Shown: positions 1 through 6,010 of the stretch, one piece after another
How positions within the stretch are numbered: position 1 is the first letter of the stretch
How the letters are laid out: every line of letters begins with the position of its first letter
Source: Gallionellaceae bacterium UBA6222
GTDB lineage: Bacteria; Pseudomonadota; Gammaproteobacteria; Burkholderiales; Gallionellaceae
Length of the DNA: 10,596 nt
Reading direction: 5' to 3'
Assembly: GCA_002421915.1 (NCBI GenBank)
Contig: DISA01000042.1
Span: 24,301 to 34,896, forward strand
Position numbers and translations under genes: made by a program
Notes under the pieces: model-generated
Databases searched by the model: none
The model's input: the letters and a program-made list of their open reading frames with translations, nothing else
What the model was told of the DNA's origin: nothing

Positions 1-1224
1 GCGGTGGTCGTCGTAGGTGTCAATGGCAGCGTGCCGCAACAAACTCCCCTCTCCCGCTTGCGGGAGAGGGGCTGGGGGAGAGGGCGGGGTAATGCGAATG
101 AAATCCGCGCCCTCTTCCACTGTCGCACCGACCTTGCGCAATTCGGTCGCCATTGCGGCGATGCGGTCGGTCTCCTTCACGCGCCAACTGGCGATATTGC
201 GCAGCGTGGTCGTGCCGTCGGCAAACAGGGCTGTTACGGCCAGCGTCATCGCCGCATCGGGGATGTGGTTGCAGTCGAGGTCGATGGCCTTGAACTTGCC
301 ACTTTCCGGCGCACGAGCTTCTATCCAGTAGCTCTCGTCATCTCTGTCTATGCGCGCGCCCATGCTCTCCAGCGCATCAGCAAATTTCACGTCGCCCTGC
401 ACACTGCGAGGATGAACAGGCCCAACCCGTACCGGGCCACCTCCAATTGCACCCGCAGCCAGGAAATAAGAAGCGGAGGAAGCATCGCCTTCTACATGCA
501 TGACCCCGGAACCGGGCGCCGTATAGTGACAACCCGAATCGACTGTAAAGCCGGCCAAGTCAGCTCCATACACAACCCCCACTCCAAAGTGGCTCATCAT
601 TTGGATCGTAATTTTGATGTAGGGCTTGGAGATCAGTTCTCCCACCACCTCGACTCTTACCGTGCGATCCAGCAAAGGCAGCGCCATCAGCAGACCGGTG
701 AGAAACTGGCTGGACACATCACCACGCACCTGCGCGGTATCACCGGCCAGTTTGCCCGGAGAGATTTGCAGCGGAGGGAAACCTTCATTTCCCAGATATT
801 TGATATTGGCACCCAATTGGCGCAAGGCATCCACCAGATCACCGATAGGACGCTCATGCATGCGCGGCACGCCGGACAACTCATAGCTACCGCCCGACAA
901 AGCCAAGGCAGCCGTCAAAGGACGGAAAGCGGTTCCCGCATTACCCAGGAACAACTTGGCATCCTTATTGGGGAAATTGCCCGCACAACCGGTGATGCGA
1001 TAGGCATTGTCACCCAACGACTCCACGCCGATACCCAAGGTAGCCAAAGCCTCCAGCATGCGATCGGTATCGTCCGATTTCAGCAGATCGCGCACAACGG
1101 TCACGCCTTCGGACATGGCTGCCAGCAATAACACGCGATTGGAGATGCTTTTGGAACCGGGCAGGCGCACGCTGCCATGCGCGGATATCAAGGGAGGGAG
1201 GTCGATAAATTCGTGCTGTAGCAT
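1..1224 (-). CDS. aroA: 3-phosphoshikimate 1-carboxyvinyltransferase (EPSP synthase), 3' end beyond window
   Basis: Transfers the enolpyruvyl group of PEP to shikimate-3-phosphate, the sixth step of the shikimate pathway, in the cytoplasm. Reading minus from the ATG at 1224 gives 408 open codons to the window edge; about 40 C-terminal residues are missing. Class I landmarks by comparison with E. coli AroA from memory: LPGSKSISNR at 21-30 (K25), LGNAGTAFRP at 93-102 (G97 equals the glyphosate-critical glycine), PRMHERPIG at 120-128, SSQF at 171-174, VEGDASSASYF near 226-236, catalytic D323 in NHIPDAAM, E351 in VKETDR, and TYDDHR at 403-408. Between ITPP (378-381) and AAIDTY there are 17 residues where E. 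coli has 5. The extra 12 come from an in-frame palindromic element (44-84). The start lies 9 nt after the tyrA stop with only a weak ribosome site. Parts of the 5' two thirds are lower in GC and richer in TTG leucine codons than tyrA. Confidence 0.96.
   Translation of the reverse strand, partial: MLQHEFIDLPPLISAHGSVRLPGSKSISNRVLLLAAMSEGVTVVRDLLKSDDTDRMLEALATLGIGVESLGDNAYRITGCAGNFPNKDAKLFLGNAGTAFRPLTAALALSGGSYELSGVPRMHERPIGDLVDALRQLGANIKYLGNEGFPPLQISPGKLAGDTAQVRGDVSSQFLTGLLMALPLLDRTVRVEVVGELISKPYIKITIQMMSHFGVGVVYGADLAGFTVDSGCHYTAPGSGVMHVEGDASSASYFLAAGAIGGGPVRVGPVHPRSVQGDVKFADALESMGARIDRDDESYWIEARAPESGKFKAIDLDCNHIPDAAMTLAVTALFADGTTTLRNIASWRVKETDRIAAMATELRKVGATVEEGADFIRITPPSPPAPLPQAGEGSLLRHAAIDTYDDHR
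44..84. repeat. GC-rich palindromic REP-like element inside aroA
   Basis: On the plus strand CCCCTCTCCCGC (46-57) is followed by TT and its exact reverse complement GCGGGAGAGGGG (60-71), a perfect 12-bp stem. A further partial arm, GGGAGAGGG (76-84), directly repeats 62-70 at a 14-nt distance. This CCCTCTCCC...GGGAGAGGG design resembles dispersed REP-like elements that are normally intergenic in many proteobacterial genomes (general knowledge; copy number in this genome cannot be seen here). On the minus strand it is read in frame as about SPPAPLPQAGEGS, residues 382-394 of AroA. The two-base central loop means an RNA hairpin would have to open at least one base pair at the tip. Confidence 0.85.
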
Positions 1225-1233
1225 GCGAAAGAA

Positions 1234-2091
1234 TTATTGTTGTGTCCACGCGCTGCGCACTTCGCGCGCCAGACTGAATATCTCTTCCAGTTTTGCGGCA
1301 TCGTTGCTTTCCAGCGCCTGATGCAAGACATAAAGTTCGGCGGCGTATTGCTGCAATTCACTCATCAGTGCCCCGCGATTGGACATACAGATATCGCGCC
1401 ACATCTCCGGCGAGCTGGCGGCGATGCGGGTGAAGTCGCGGAAGCCGCTGGCAGCAAACGAGAGTAGCTGGTCGCGGTTGTCGCGCTGCGCCAGATCGTG
1501 CACCAGCGCGAACGACAGCAGGTGCGGCAGATGGCTCACGGCGGCAAATACTTCATCATGCTGTTGCGGCGTCATCTCGCTTACGGCAGCACCACACAGT
1601 TCCCATGCGCGGCGCACACTTTCCATAGACGCTTTGGAATTTTCAGCCAAGGGTGTCAGCACGACTTTCTTGCCCTGATACAGATCGGCCTGTGCTGCGC
1701 CAGCCCCGCTCTTCTCTCCACCGGCAATGGGATGGGCAGGAACGAACTGTGCAAGTTTGTTGCCCAGCGAGGCACGCGCCGCAGCCACCACATCACATTT
1801 GGTGCTGCCGCCATCGGTGATCAGTGTGTGTGTACCGAGATGCGGCGCGATGCGCCCCATCAGTTCCGCCATCTGCCCGACCGGTGTCGCCAGCAATATC
1901 AAATCCGCATCGCCCACTTCAGCGGCGACATCCTGCCCGATGCGGTCGAGAATGCCGAGCTGCCTCGCCTGCTCCAGCGTGGCCGTGCTGCGCCCGAAAC
2001 CGACGACTTCCGAAACCGCACCCGCCTTGCGCAGTGCCAGTGCGAATGAGCCGCCGATCAGACCAACACCGAAGATAATGACCTTTTTCAA
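1234..2091 (-). CDS. tyrA: prephenate dehydrogenase (TyrA family)
   Basis: NAD(P)-dependent oxidative decarboxylation of prephenate to 4-hydroxyphenylpyruvate (or of arogenate to tyrosine), the tyrosine branch. The 285-residue product has an N-terminal Rossmann domain with GVGLIGGS at 8-15, LLATPVGQM at 66-74, ITDGGSTK at 91-98, HPIAGGEKSGA at 120-130 (H120 is the expected catalytic histidine), then the helical dimer domain with SHLPH at 186-190 and GFRDFTRIA at 216-224. There is no chorismate mutase domain and no obvious C-terminal ACT domain, so it is the short monofunctional form. The only plausible start is TTG at 2091: the upstream frame has no ATG or GTG before an in-frame TGA. The start is 37 nt downstream of the DUF2442 stop; aroA begins 9 nt after the tyrA stop. 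Prephenate versus arogenate specificity cannot be read from sequence. Confidence 0.95.
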   Translation of the reverse strand: MKKVIIFGVGLIGGSFALALRKAGAVSEVVGFGRSTATLEQARQLGILDRIGQDVAAEVGDADLILLATPVGQMAELMGRIAPHLGTHTLITDGGSTKCDVVAAARASLGNKLAQFVPAHPIAGGEKSGAGAAQADLYQGKKVVLTPLAENSKASMESVRRAWELCGAAVSEMTPQQHDEVFAAVSHLPHLLSFALVHDLAQRDNRDQLLSFAASGFRDFTRIAASSPEMWRDICMSNRGALMSELQQYAAELYVLHQALESNDAAKLEEIFSLAREVRSAWTQQ

Positions 2092-2128
2092 GTTGGTTCC
2101 ATGATCTTTACTTGAAAGTCTTCCGCTC

Positions 2129-2401
2129 TTACTTCACCAATGCCAACGGTCTTGGTGCAGGCGCCCCGTAGAGCATGCCTTCGATACTAATGTCTTCGTC
2201 CACATCAGGCCAATGTATGCCAATGCCATCACCGATAATTTCCCAATGACTGCGTTGTTCAGGTGTCGCTTCGGACAATCGCCACGACCATGCAAGCGGC
2301 ACACTCACGGTTCGACCATCCACCAAGTAAGCGGTGATTTCTATTTCCGAGACACGCAAATCTGAAATTCTGGGTTCAATGACCAACGCCACAGTGTTCA
2401 T
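2129..2401 (-). CDS. DUF2442 family small protein, possible partner of DUF4160
   Basis: A 90-residue product whose core (ITAYLVDGRTVSVPL, then WEIIGDGIGIHWP and DVDEDISIEGML) matches the DUF2442 pattern. Biochemical function is unknown. I chose ATG 2401 over the ATG at 2479 because a good GGAGG lies at 2408-2412, six bases upstream, and homologous sequence starts near here. Its start overlaps the end of the upstream DUF4160 gene by 26 nt, so the two are translated as a pair. DUF4160 and DUF2442 genes are often adjacent and have been suspected to be toxin-antitoxin-like; that role is unproven and I infer it only from the pairing. Local GC is about 51% (hand count, 2161-2400), below the flanking biosynthetic genes. 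Confidence 0.85.
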   Translation of the reverse strand: MNTVALVIEPRISDLRVSEIEITAYLVDGRTVSVPLAWSWRLSEATPEQRSHWEIIGDGIGIHWPDVDEDISIEGMLYGAPAPRPLALVK

Positions 2402-2621
2402 TCCATGCCTCCAGTATTTTGGTGCGATTGGTTTCAAGAAGCTGCCTAATCGCGTTGAGTTCAACTGCCGAAAAGCCATGATTACTCGCTAATGCAATCG
2501 GCTCCATCCAATATTTACAGACCTTGCGCTCACGTTGAACATGAAGATATTTTGGTTCGCCACAATCAAAACTAAAGAAGAACAAACGGTAGGAGCCGGA
2601 GATTTCTCGTATCGTTGGCAT
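2376..2621 (-). CDS. DUF4160 family small protein, possible toxin-like partner
   Basis: An 81-residue product starting MPTIREISGSYRLFFFS, with a C-terminal LETNRTKILEAWNEHCG. The MPTI start, the FFFS strand followed by a short Glu/Pro segment and HV, and the ILEAWNEH helix are typical of DUF4160. No catalytic residues are known to me. ATG 2621 is chosen over a TTG at 2636 because AGGAG (2627-2631) lies five bases before it and the family begins at MPTI. The gene begins 45 nt after aroF ends, in the same direction, so it is probably carried on the same transcript. GC over 2401-2640 is about 45% (108 of 240, hand count) against 60-70% in nearby aroF blocks, suggesting a later insertion into the operon. 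Confidence 0.85.
   Translation of the reverse strand: MPTIREISGSYRLFFFSFDCGEPKYLHVQRERKVCKYWMEPIALASNHGFSAVELNAIRQLLETNRTKILEAWNEHCGVGH
2408..2412 (-). promoter_or_regulatory. Ribosome binding site deciding the DUF2442 start
   Basis: Minus-strand GGAGG six bases upstream of ATG 2401, inside the DUF4160 coding region. It supports the shorter 90-residue product. A second ATG at 2406 lies between site and start but is in another frame. Confidence 0.75.
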
Positions 2622-2626
2622 CTGCG

Positions 2627-2631
2627 CTCCT
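2627..2631 (-). promoter_or_regulatory. Ribosome binding site deciding the DUF4160 start
   Basis: Minus-strand AGGAG with a five-base gap to ATG 2621. It falls between the alternative TTG (2636) and the ATG, so it excludes the longer reading. Confidence 0.75.
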
Positions 2632-2666
2632 ATCAAATTCTCTTGCGGCGAATTCTACTACGCTAA

Positions 2667-3683
2667 TTACAGCGATCGCCCGATCGCCACGGCGATCGCG
2701 CCCAGTGTACCCATGAGTTTCTTCAGCTCGTCCGGGGTCAGCGCCTGATCGGCATCACACCACGCATCGCACGGGCTGGGATGCATCTCGATCAGCAGGC
2801 CGTCCGCGCCCGCCGCGATGGCCGCCTGCGACAAGGCGGGCACCATCCACGCCTTGCCGCCTGCATGGGACGGATCGATGATCACCGGCAGGTGGGTTTC
2901 CTTTTTCAGCACCGGGATCGCGGTCACATCCAGCACGTTGCGGTAGGCGGTCTCGAAGGTGCGGATGCCGCGCTCACAGAAGATGATGTTGTGGTTGCCG
3001 CCCGCCGCGATATATTCCGCCGACATCAGCCATTCGCTGATGGTGGCGGACATGCCGCGCTTGAGGATGACCGGTTTGTTGGTGCGCCCGATTTCCTTGA
3101 GCAGATCGAAATTCTGCATGTTGCGGGTACCGATCTGGATCACGTCCACGTCATACTCCATGAACGCATCGATCTGGCGCGCATCCATCAATTCAGTGAC
3201 GATGGGCAGTTTGAATTTGTCTGCCGCTTTGCGAAACATGTCCAAACCTTCCACGCCGTGGCCCTGGAACGCATAAGGGCTGGTACGCGGCTTGAATGCA
3301 CCGCCGCGCATCAGGCGGCAACCCGCCTCGTGCACGAATTTCGCCGACAGGTCCATCTGCGCCTGCGTCTCCACCGAACAGGGGCCGGCAATGATCTGGA
3401 TCTGCTTGCCGCCGAGCGGAATGCCGGCGATGTCGATAATGCTGTCCTGCTTGTGCGATTCGCGCGACACGATCTTGTACTGCTTGGCGATGTGCATCGC
3501 CGATTCCACCCCAGGCAACGGAGTGAACATTTCCGGGGTCAACTGCCGCTCGTCGCCGATCGCGCCGATCACGGTGCGCTCGATGCCGCGCGAGATGTTG
3601 GCTTTTAGCCCCGCAGCCTCCAGTTTTTTCGTCACCGCCTCGATTTGCCCGTCGGTGACTTCCCTGCCCATTACGATAATCAT
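2667..3683 (-). CDS. aroF: 3-deoxy-7-phosphoheptulonate (DAHP) synthase, type I-beta with N-terminal regulatory domain
   Basis: Condenses PEP and erythrose-4-phosphate to DAHP, the committed shikimate-pathway step. The 338-residue protein has an N-terminal ferredoxin-like (ACT-like) domain at about 1-70, as in Thermotoga maritima DAHP synthase, where it mediates Tyr/Phe feedback inhibition. The TIM barrel carries IAGPCSVE (98-105), RGGAFKPRTSPYAFQG (126-141), IGTRNMQNFDLL (184-195), PVILKRG (204-210), CERGIRTFE (236-244) and DPSHAGG (270-276). Expected metal ligands are C102, H273, E299 and D310. Barrel-only relatives (KDO8P synthase) lack the N-terminal domain and this motif set. The start overlaps the hisC stop as ATGA, with GGAGAG just upstream, so it is translationally coupled. 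The symbol aroF follows common use; aroG or aroA(G) are used for the same family. Confidence 0.96.
   Translation of the reverse strand: MIIVMGREVTDGQIEAVTKKLEAAGLKANISRGIERTVIGAIGDERQLTPEMFTPLPGVESAMHIAKQYKIVSRESHKQDSIIDIAGIPLGGKQIQIIAGPCSVETQAQMDLSAKFVHEAGCRLMRGGAFKPRTSPYAFQGHGVEGLDMFRKAADKFKLPIVTELMDARQIDAFMEYDVDVIQIGTRNMQNFDLLKEIGRTNKPVILKRGMSATISEWLMSAEYIAAGGNHNIIFCERGIRTFETAYRNVLDVTAIPVLKKETHLPVIIDPSHAGGKAWMVPALSQAAIAAGADGLLIEMHPSPCDAWCDADQALTPDELKKLMGTLGAIAVAIGRSL
2673..2698. repeat. Cluster of CGATCG palindromes at the aroF 3' end
   Basis: CGATCGCC occurs twice in tandem (2673-2680, 2681-2688) and is followed after AC by its reverse complement GGCGATCG (2691-2698). The last pair forms an 8-bp inverted repeat with a two-base centre. 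It encodes the AIAVAIGRS end of AroF, so codon choice alone may explain it. No T tract follows it on the minus strand, so it is not a standard terminator. Confidence 0.4.
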
Positions 3684-4786
3684 TTAATCTCTCCAAACGC
3701 CTGTTTCAGCGCGGTCAAAAATTTTGCATTTTCACTTTCCAGACCGATGCTGACGCGCAGCCAGTCCGGCATGTCATAGTTCGCGATCGGGCGCACGATC
3801 ACGCCCAGTTCAAGCAAGCGTCGGTACATCGCGGTGGCACCGCCGATGCGAAATGCCACGAAGTTACCGAACGAAGGAATGTACTCCAGTCCCAGTTTGG
3901 TCAGACCATCGGTGATCTGTGCCATGCCGCGCTGATTTAACTCGAAAGTACGCTTCACGAAAGACACATCACGCAAGGCCGCCACCGCCGCCGCCTGCGC
4001 CATGCTGTTGACATTGAATGGCTGGCGCACGCGATTCATCATGTCCGTCACCTGCTCGTGCGCCAGCGCGTAGCCCACGCGCAGACCGGCCAGACCATAT
4101 GCCTTGGAAAAGGTGCGCGAGATGATGAGATTGGGGAATTCCCTCAGCCAGCTCACGCTGTCATAGCGTTTATCTTCCGGCAGGTATTCGTTGTACGCCT
4201 CGTCCAGCACCACCAGCATCTCGGGCGGCAAACCGCGCATGAACCTTAACAATTCATCCCCGTCCAGAAAGGTTCCGGTCGGGTTATTCGGGTTGGCGAT
4301 AAAAATAATCTTTGCCTTATTTTCTTTGGCAGCTTCAAGCATGGCCGGCAGATCGTGCCCAAAATCTTTTGCCGCAGGCACACTGATACCCGTCGCCCCT
4401 ACCGCCTGCGTCGCCAGTGCATAGACCGCAAATGCATGGGCCGAATACACCACCTTGTCGCCCGGCGTCAGGAACGCGCGCGCCGCCAGTTCGAGCAGAT
4501 CGTTGGAACCGTTGCCCAGCGTGATATTGGCATGTGCCACGCCGTAGCGCTTCGCCAGTGCCTCTTTCAGCTCGAAACCATTGCCATCGGGATACAGCGC
4601 AATGGTTTTGATCGCCTCCTGCATCGCCGCCACGGCGGCCGAGCTGGCACCCAAAGGGTTCTCGTTGGAGGCCAATTTGACGATGCCGGTGATGCCCAGC
4701 TCGCGCTCAAGCTCGGCAATCGGTTTGCCCGGCTGGTAAGGCGCGATGGCGCGGATGTAGGAGGGTGCCAAATCACAGTAATTCAT
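3680..4786 (-). CDS. hisC: HisC-type PLP aminotransferase (histidinol-phosphate/aromatic aminotransferase)
   Basis: Fold-type I PLP aminotransferase of the HisC family, 368 residues, normal length. Visible landmarks are SNENPLG at 40-46, YPDGNG at 65-70, NGSND at 92-96, NPNNPTG at 165-171, LDEAYNEY at 194-201 (D195 pairs with the PLP pyridine nitrogen), SRTFSKAYGLAGLRVGY at 223-239 with the PLP-binding K228, and LRVSIG at 343-348 with the carboxylate-binding arginine. Known HisC activity is glutamate plus imidazole acetol phosphate to histidinol phosphate. Copies in aromatic operons (often called hisC2) can transaminate phenylpyruvate and 4-hydroxyphenylpyruvate. With pheA, aroF and tyrA as neighbours and no other his genes in the window, I infer an aromatic or dual role. 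ATG 4786 has a modest AAGG six bases upstream. It starts a new translational block after the 159-nt spacer from pheA. Confidence 0.93.
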   Translation of the reverse strand: MNYCDLAPSYIRAIAPYQPGKPIAELERELGITGIVKLASNENPLGASSAAVAAMQEAIKTIALYPDGNGFELKEALAKRYGVAHANITLGNGSNDLLELAARAFLTPGDKVVYSAHAFAVYALATQAVGATGISVPAAKDFGHDLPAMLEAAKENKAKIIFIANPNNPTGTFLDGDELLRFMRGLPPEMLVVLDEAYNEYLPEDKRYDSVSWLREFPNLIISRTFSKAYGLAGLRVGYALAHEQVTDMMNRVRQPFNVNSMAQAAAVAALRDVSFVKRTFELNQRGMAQITDGLTKLGLEYIPSFGNFVAFRIGGATAMYRRLLELGVIVRPIANYDMPDWLRVSIGLESENAKFLTALKQAFGEIK

Positions 4787-4800
4787 TTGATGCCTTGAGC

Positions 4801-4816
4801 AAAAAAACTAAAAAAA
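4801..4816 (-). other. Two T7 tracts in the hisC leader
   Basis: On the minus strand the inverted repeat at 4923-4826 is followed by nine bases and then T7 (4816-4810), AG, T7 (4807-4801), ending 14 nt before the hisC ATG. The spacing from the stem and the arm mismatches make it a poor intrinsic terminator, but a leaky terminator or attenuator is possible. I see no convincing sigma-70 promoter in this spacer. Confidence 0.4.
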
Positions 4817-4825
4817 CTTCTGTCA

Positions 4826-4923
4826 GCAGATTACGCAGATTCCACAGATTTGGAAACTAATACCACTATCTGATCATCCGCCTCATGGGGGAACTTCGAA
4901 TCTGTACAATCAGTGTAATCTGC
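4826..4923. repeat. Inverted repeat with 9-nt periodic CAGATT units in the pheA-hisC spacer
   Basis: The left arm (4826-4850) has three CAGATT units at a 9-nt period. The right arm (4899-4923) is its reverse complement at 21 of 25 positions, with AATCTG-type units at the same period. The arms are separated by 48 nt (4851-4898) with no ORF. Dispersed repeats built on GATTACGCAGATT-like words are common in bacterial genomes and are MITE-like; I infer this is one of them. It fills most of the only sizeable intergenic gap in the window (4787-4945). Confidence 0.75.
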
Positions 4924-4945
4924 GGACAAAGGGGTGGGGGTTAAA

Positions 4946-6010
4946 CTACACAGCAACCGGATAAGACCCCAGCACCTTGACGAAAGCGGCGATCTGCCTC
5001 AATTGCGCCAGCGCGGCTGCGACTTCCGGATCGGTTTGATGGCCTTCGATGTCGACGTAGAACACGTACTCCCACAAACCGGTGCGCGACGGGCGCGATT
5101 CCAGTTTGGTCATCGAGACACCGTGCTGCGCCAGCGGCAGCAGCAGGTTGTGCACTGCCCCCGGCCGATTGGGTGCGGACATAACGAGCGAGGTTTTGTC
5201 GCGACCGGAAGGCGCAACATTCTGCTTGCCGATAACCAGAAAGCGCGTGGTATTGCGCGCATCGTCTTCGATGTTTTGTGCCAGCACCTTGAGCCTGAAA
5301 TTGGCCGCCGCCTGCTCTCCCGCCACAGCGGCGGCAAAAGATTCCTCCGCCGCCAGCCGTGCCGCATCGGCATTGCTGGAGGCGGTGATGCGTTCGGCAT
5401 GCGGCAGGTGCGCATTGAGCCAATCCTGGCATTGCCCGAACGATTGCGGGTGCGAATACACTTTGCGGATCAGCGCCGGATCGTTTTCGTTCGACAGCAG
5501 GCATTGATGCACTTGCAGCAACACCTCGCCGCAGATGTTCAGGTTGCTGTCGAGCAACAGATCAAGCGTGCGCCCGATCGCCCCCTCGGTTGAATTTTCC
5601 ACCGGCACCATGCCATAGCTGGCCGTACCGTTTTCCACCGCCGTGAACACGCCATCGATGGAATCGGCGGGCACGCCTTCCGTGGCTTGTCCGAAACGCT
5701 GGAATACTGCGGCTTCGCTGAATGTACCATGCGGCCCGAGATAGGCCACGCGCAGGGGCGCTTCCAGTGCACGGCAGTGCGAAATGATCTCGGTAAAAAC
5801 CTGCCTGACCCCGGCATCGGACAATGGCCCGCAATTCGCCTGCAGCAAACGCTGCAAAATCTGTGCCTCACGTTCCGGGCGTAATACCACCTCGCCATTT
5901 TTGGCGCGACCGATCAGTTGCGCCAGTTCAGCACGCTGGTTGATGAGCCGCAACAGTTCGTCATCCAGCCGGTCGATCTGTGCGCGGTAGCGCTTCAGCT
6001 CATCGCTCAT
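4946..6010 (-). CDS. pheA: Bifunctional chorismate mutase-prephenate dehydratase (P-protein)
   Basis: Converts chorismate to prephenate and then to phenylpyruvate, the phenylalanine branch. The 354-residue protein has three parts. AroQ-type chorismate mutase spans about 1-85, with R9, R26, K37, R47 and E48 matching E. coli active-site positions by eye. Prephenate dehydratase spans about 87-265, with YLGPHGTFSEAA (90-101), VPVENSTEGAIG (135-146) and the catalytic NTTRF (253-257). The C-terminal ACT domain spans about 272-354, with a PNRPGA variant of the GALV region (280-285) and ESRPSR (304-309), the Phe-binding element. Feedback inhibition by phenylalanine is therefore expected. ATG 6010 overlaps the serA stop as ATGA, giving translational coupling; GAGG lies eight bases upstream. 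All three domains look intact. Confidence 0.97.
   Translation of the reverse strand: MSDELKRYRAQIDRLDDELLRLINQRAELAQLIGRAKNGEVVLRPEREAQILQRLLQANCGPLSDAGVRQVFTEIISHCRALEAPLRVAYLGPHGTFSEAAVFQRFGQATEGVPADSIDGVFTAVENGTASYGMVPVENSTEGAIGRTLDLLLDSNLNICGEVLLQVHQCLLSNENDPALIRKVYSHPQSFGQCQDWLNAHLPHAERITASSNADAARLAAEESFAAAVAGEQAAANFRLKVLAQNIEDDARNTTRFLVIGKQNVAPSGRDKTSLVMSAPNRPGAVHNLLLPLAQHGVSMTKLESRPSRTGLWEYVFYVDIEGHQTDPEVAAALAQLRQIAAFVKVLGSYPVAV

Noticed and set aside
46..84. Palindrome read as the transcription terminator at the end of aroA
   Set aside because: The aroA frame continues through it to the conserved TYDDHR motif at the window edge, and no T tract follows, so it is inside the gene.
4..1131. 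Plus-strand open frame opposite aroA (375 codons)
   Set aside because: The minus strand encodes a complete run of EPSP synthase motifs across the same bases; the plus frame has no recognisable content.
2401..2479. Longer DUF2442 product starting at ATG 2479
   Set aside because: It would overlap DUF4160 by 104 nt and add an unlike 26-residue leader; the GGAGG site before ATG 2401 fits better.
2781..3608. Plus-strand open frame opposite aroF (275 codons)
   Set aside because: Antisense to intact aroF, with a residue mix typical of a complement frame (many His, Arg, Asp, Leu) and no domain.
4826..4923. CRISPR array from the repeated CAGATT words
   Set aside because: The units are 6 nt at a 9-nt period in two inverted arms, with no 25-40 nt repeats separated by unique spacers and no cas genes.
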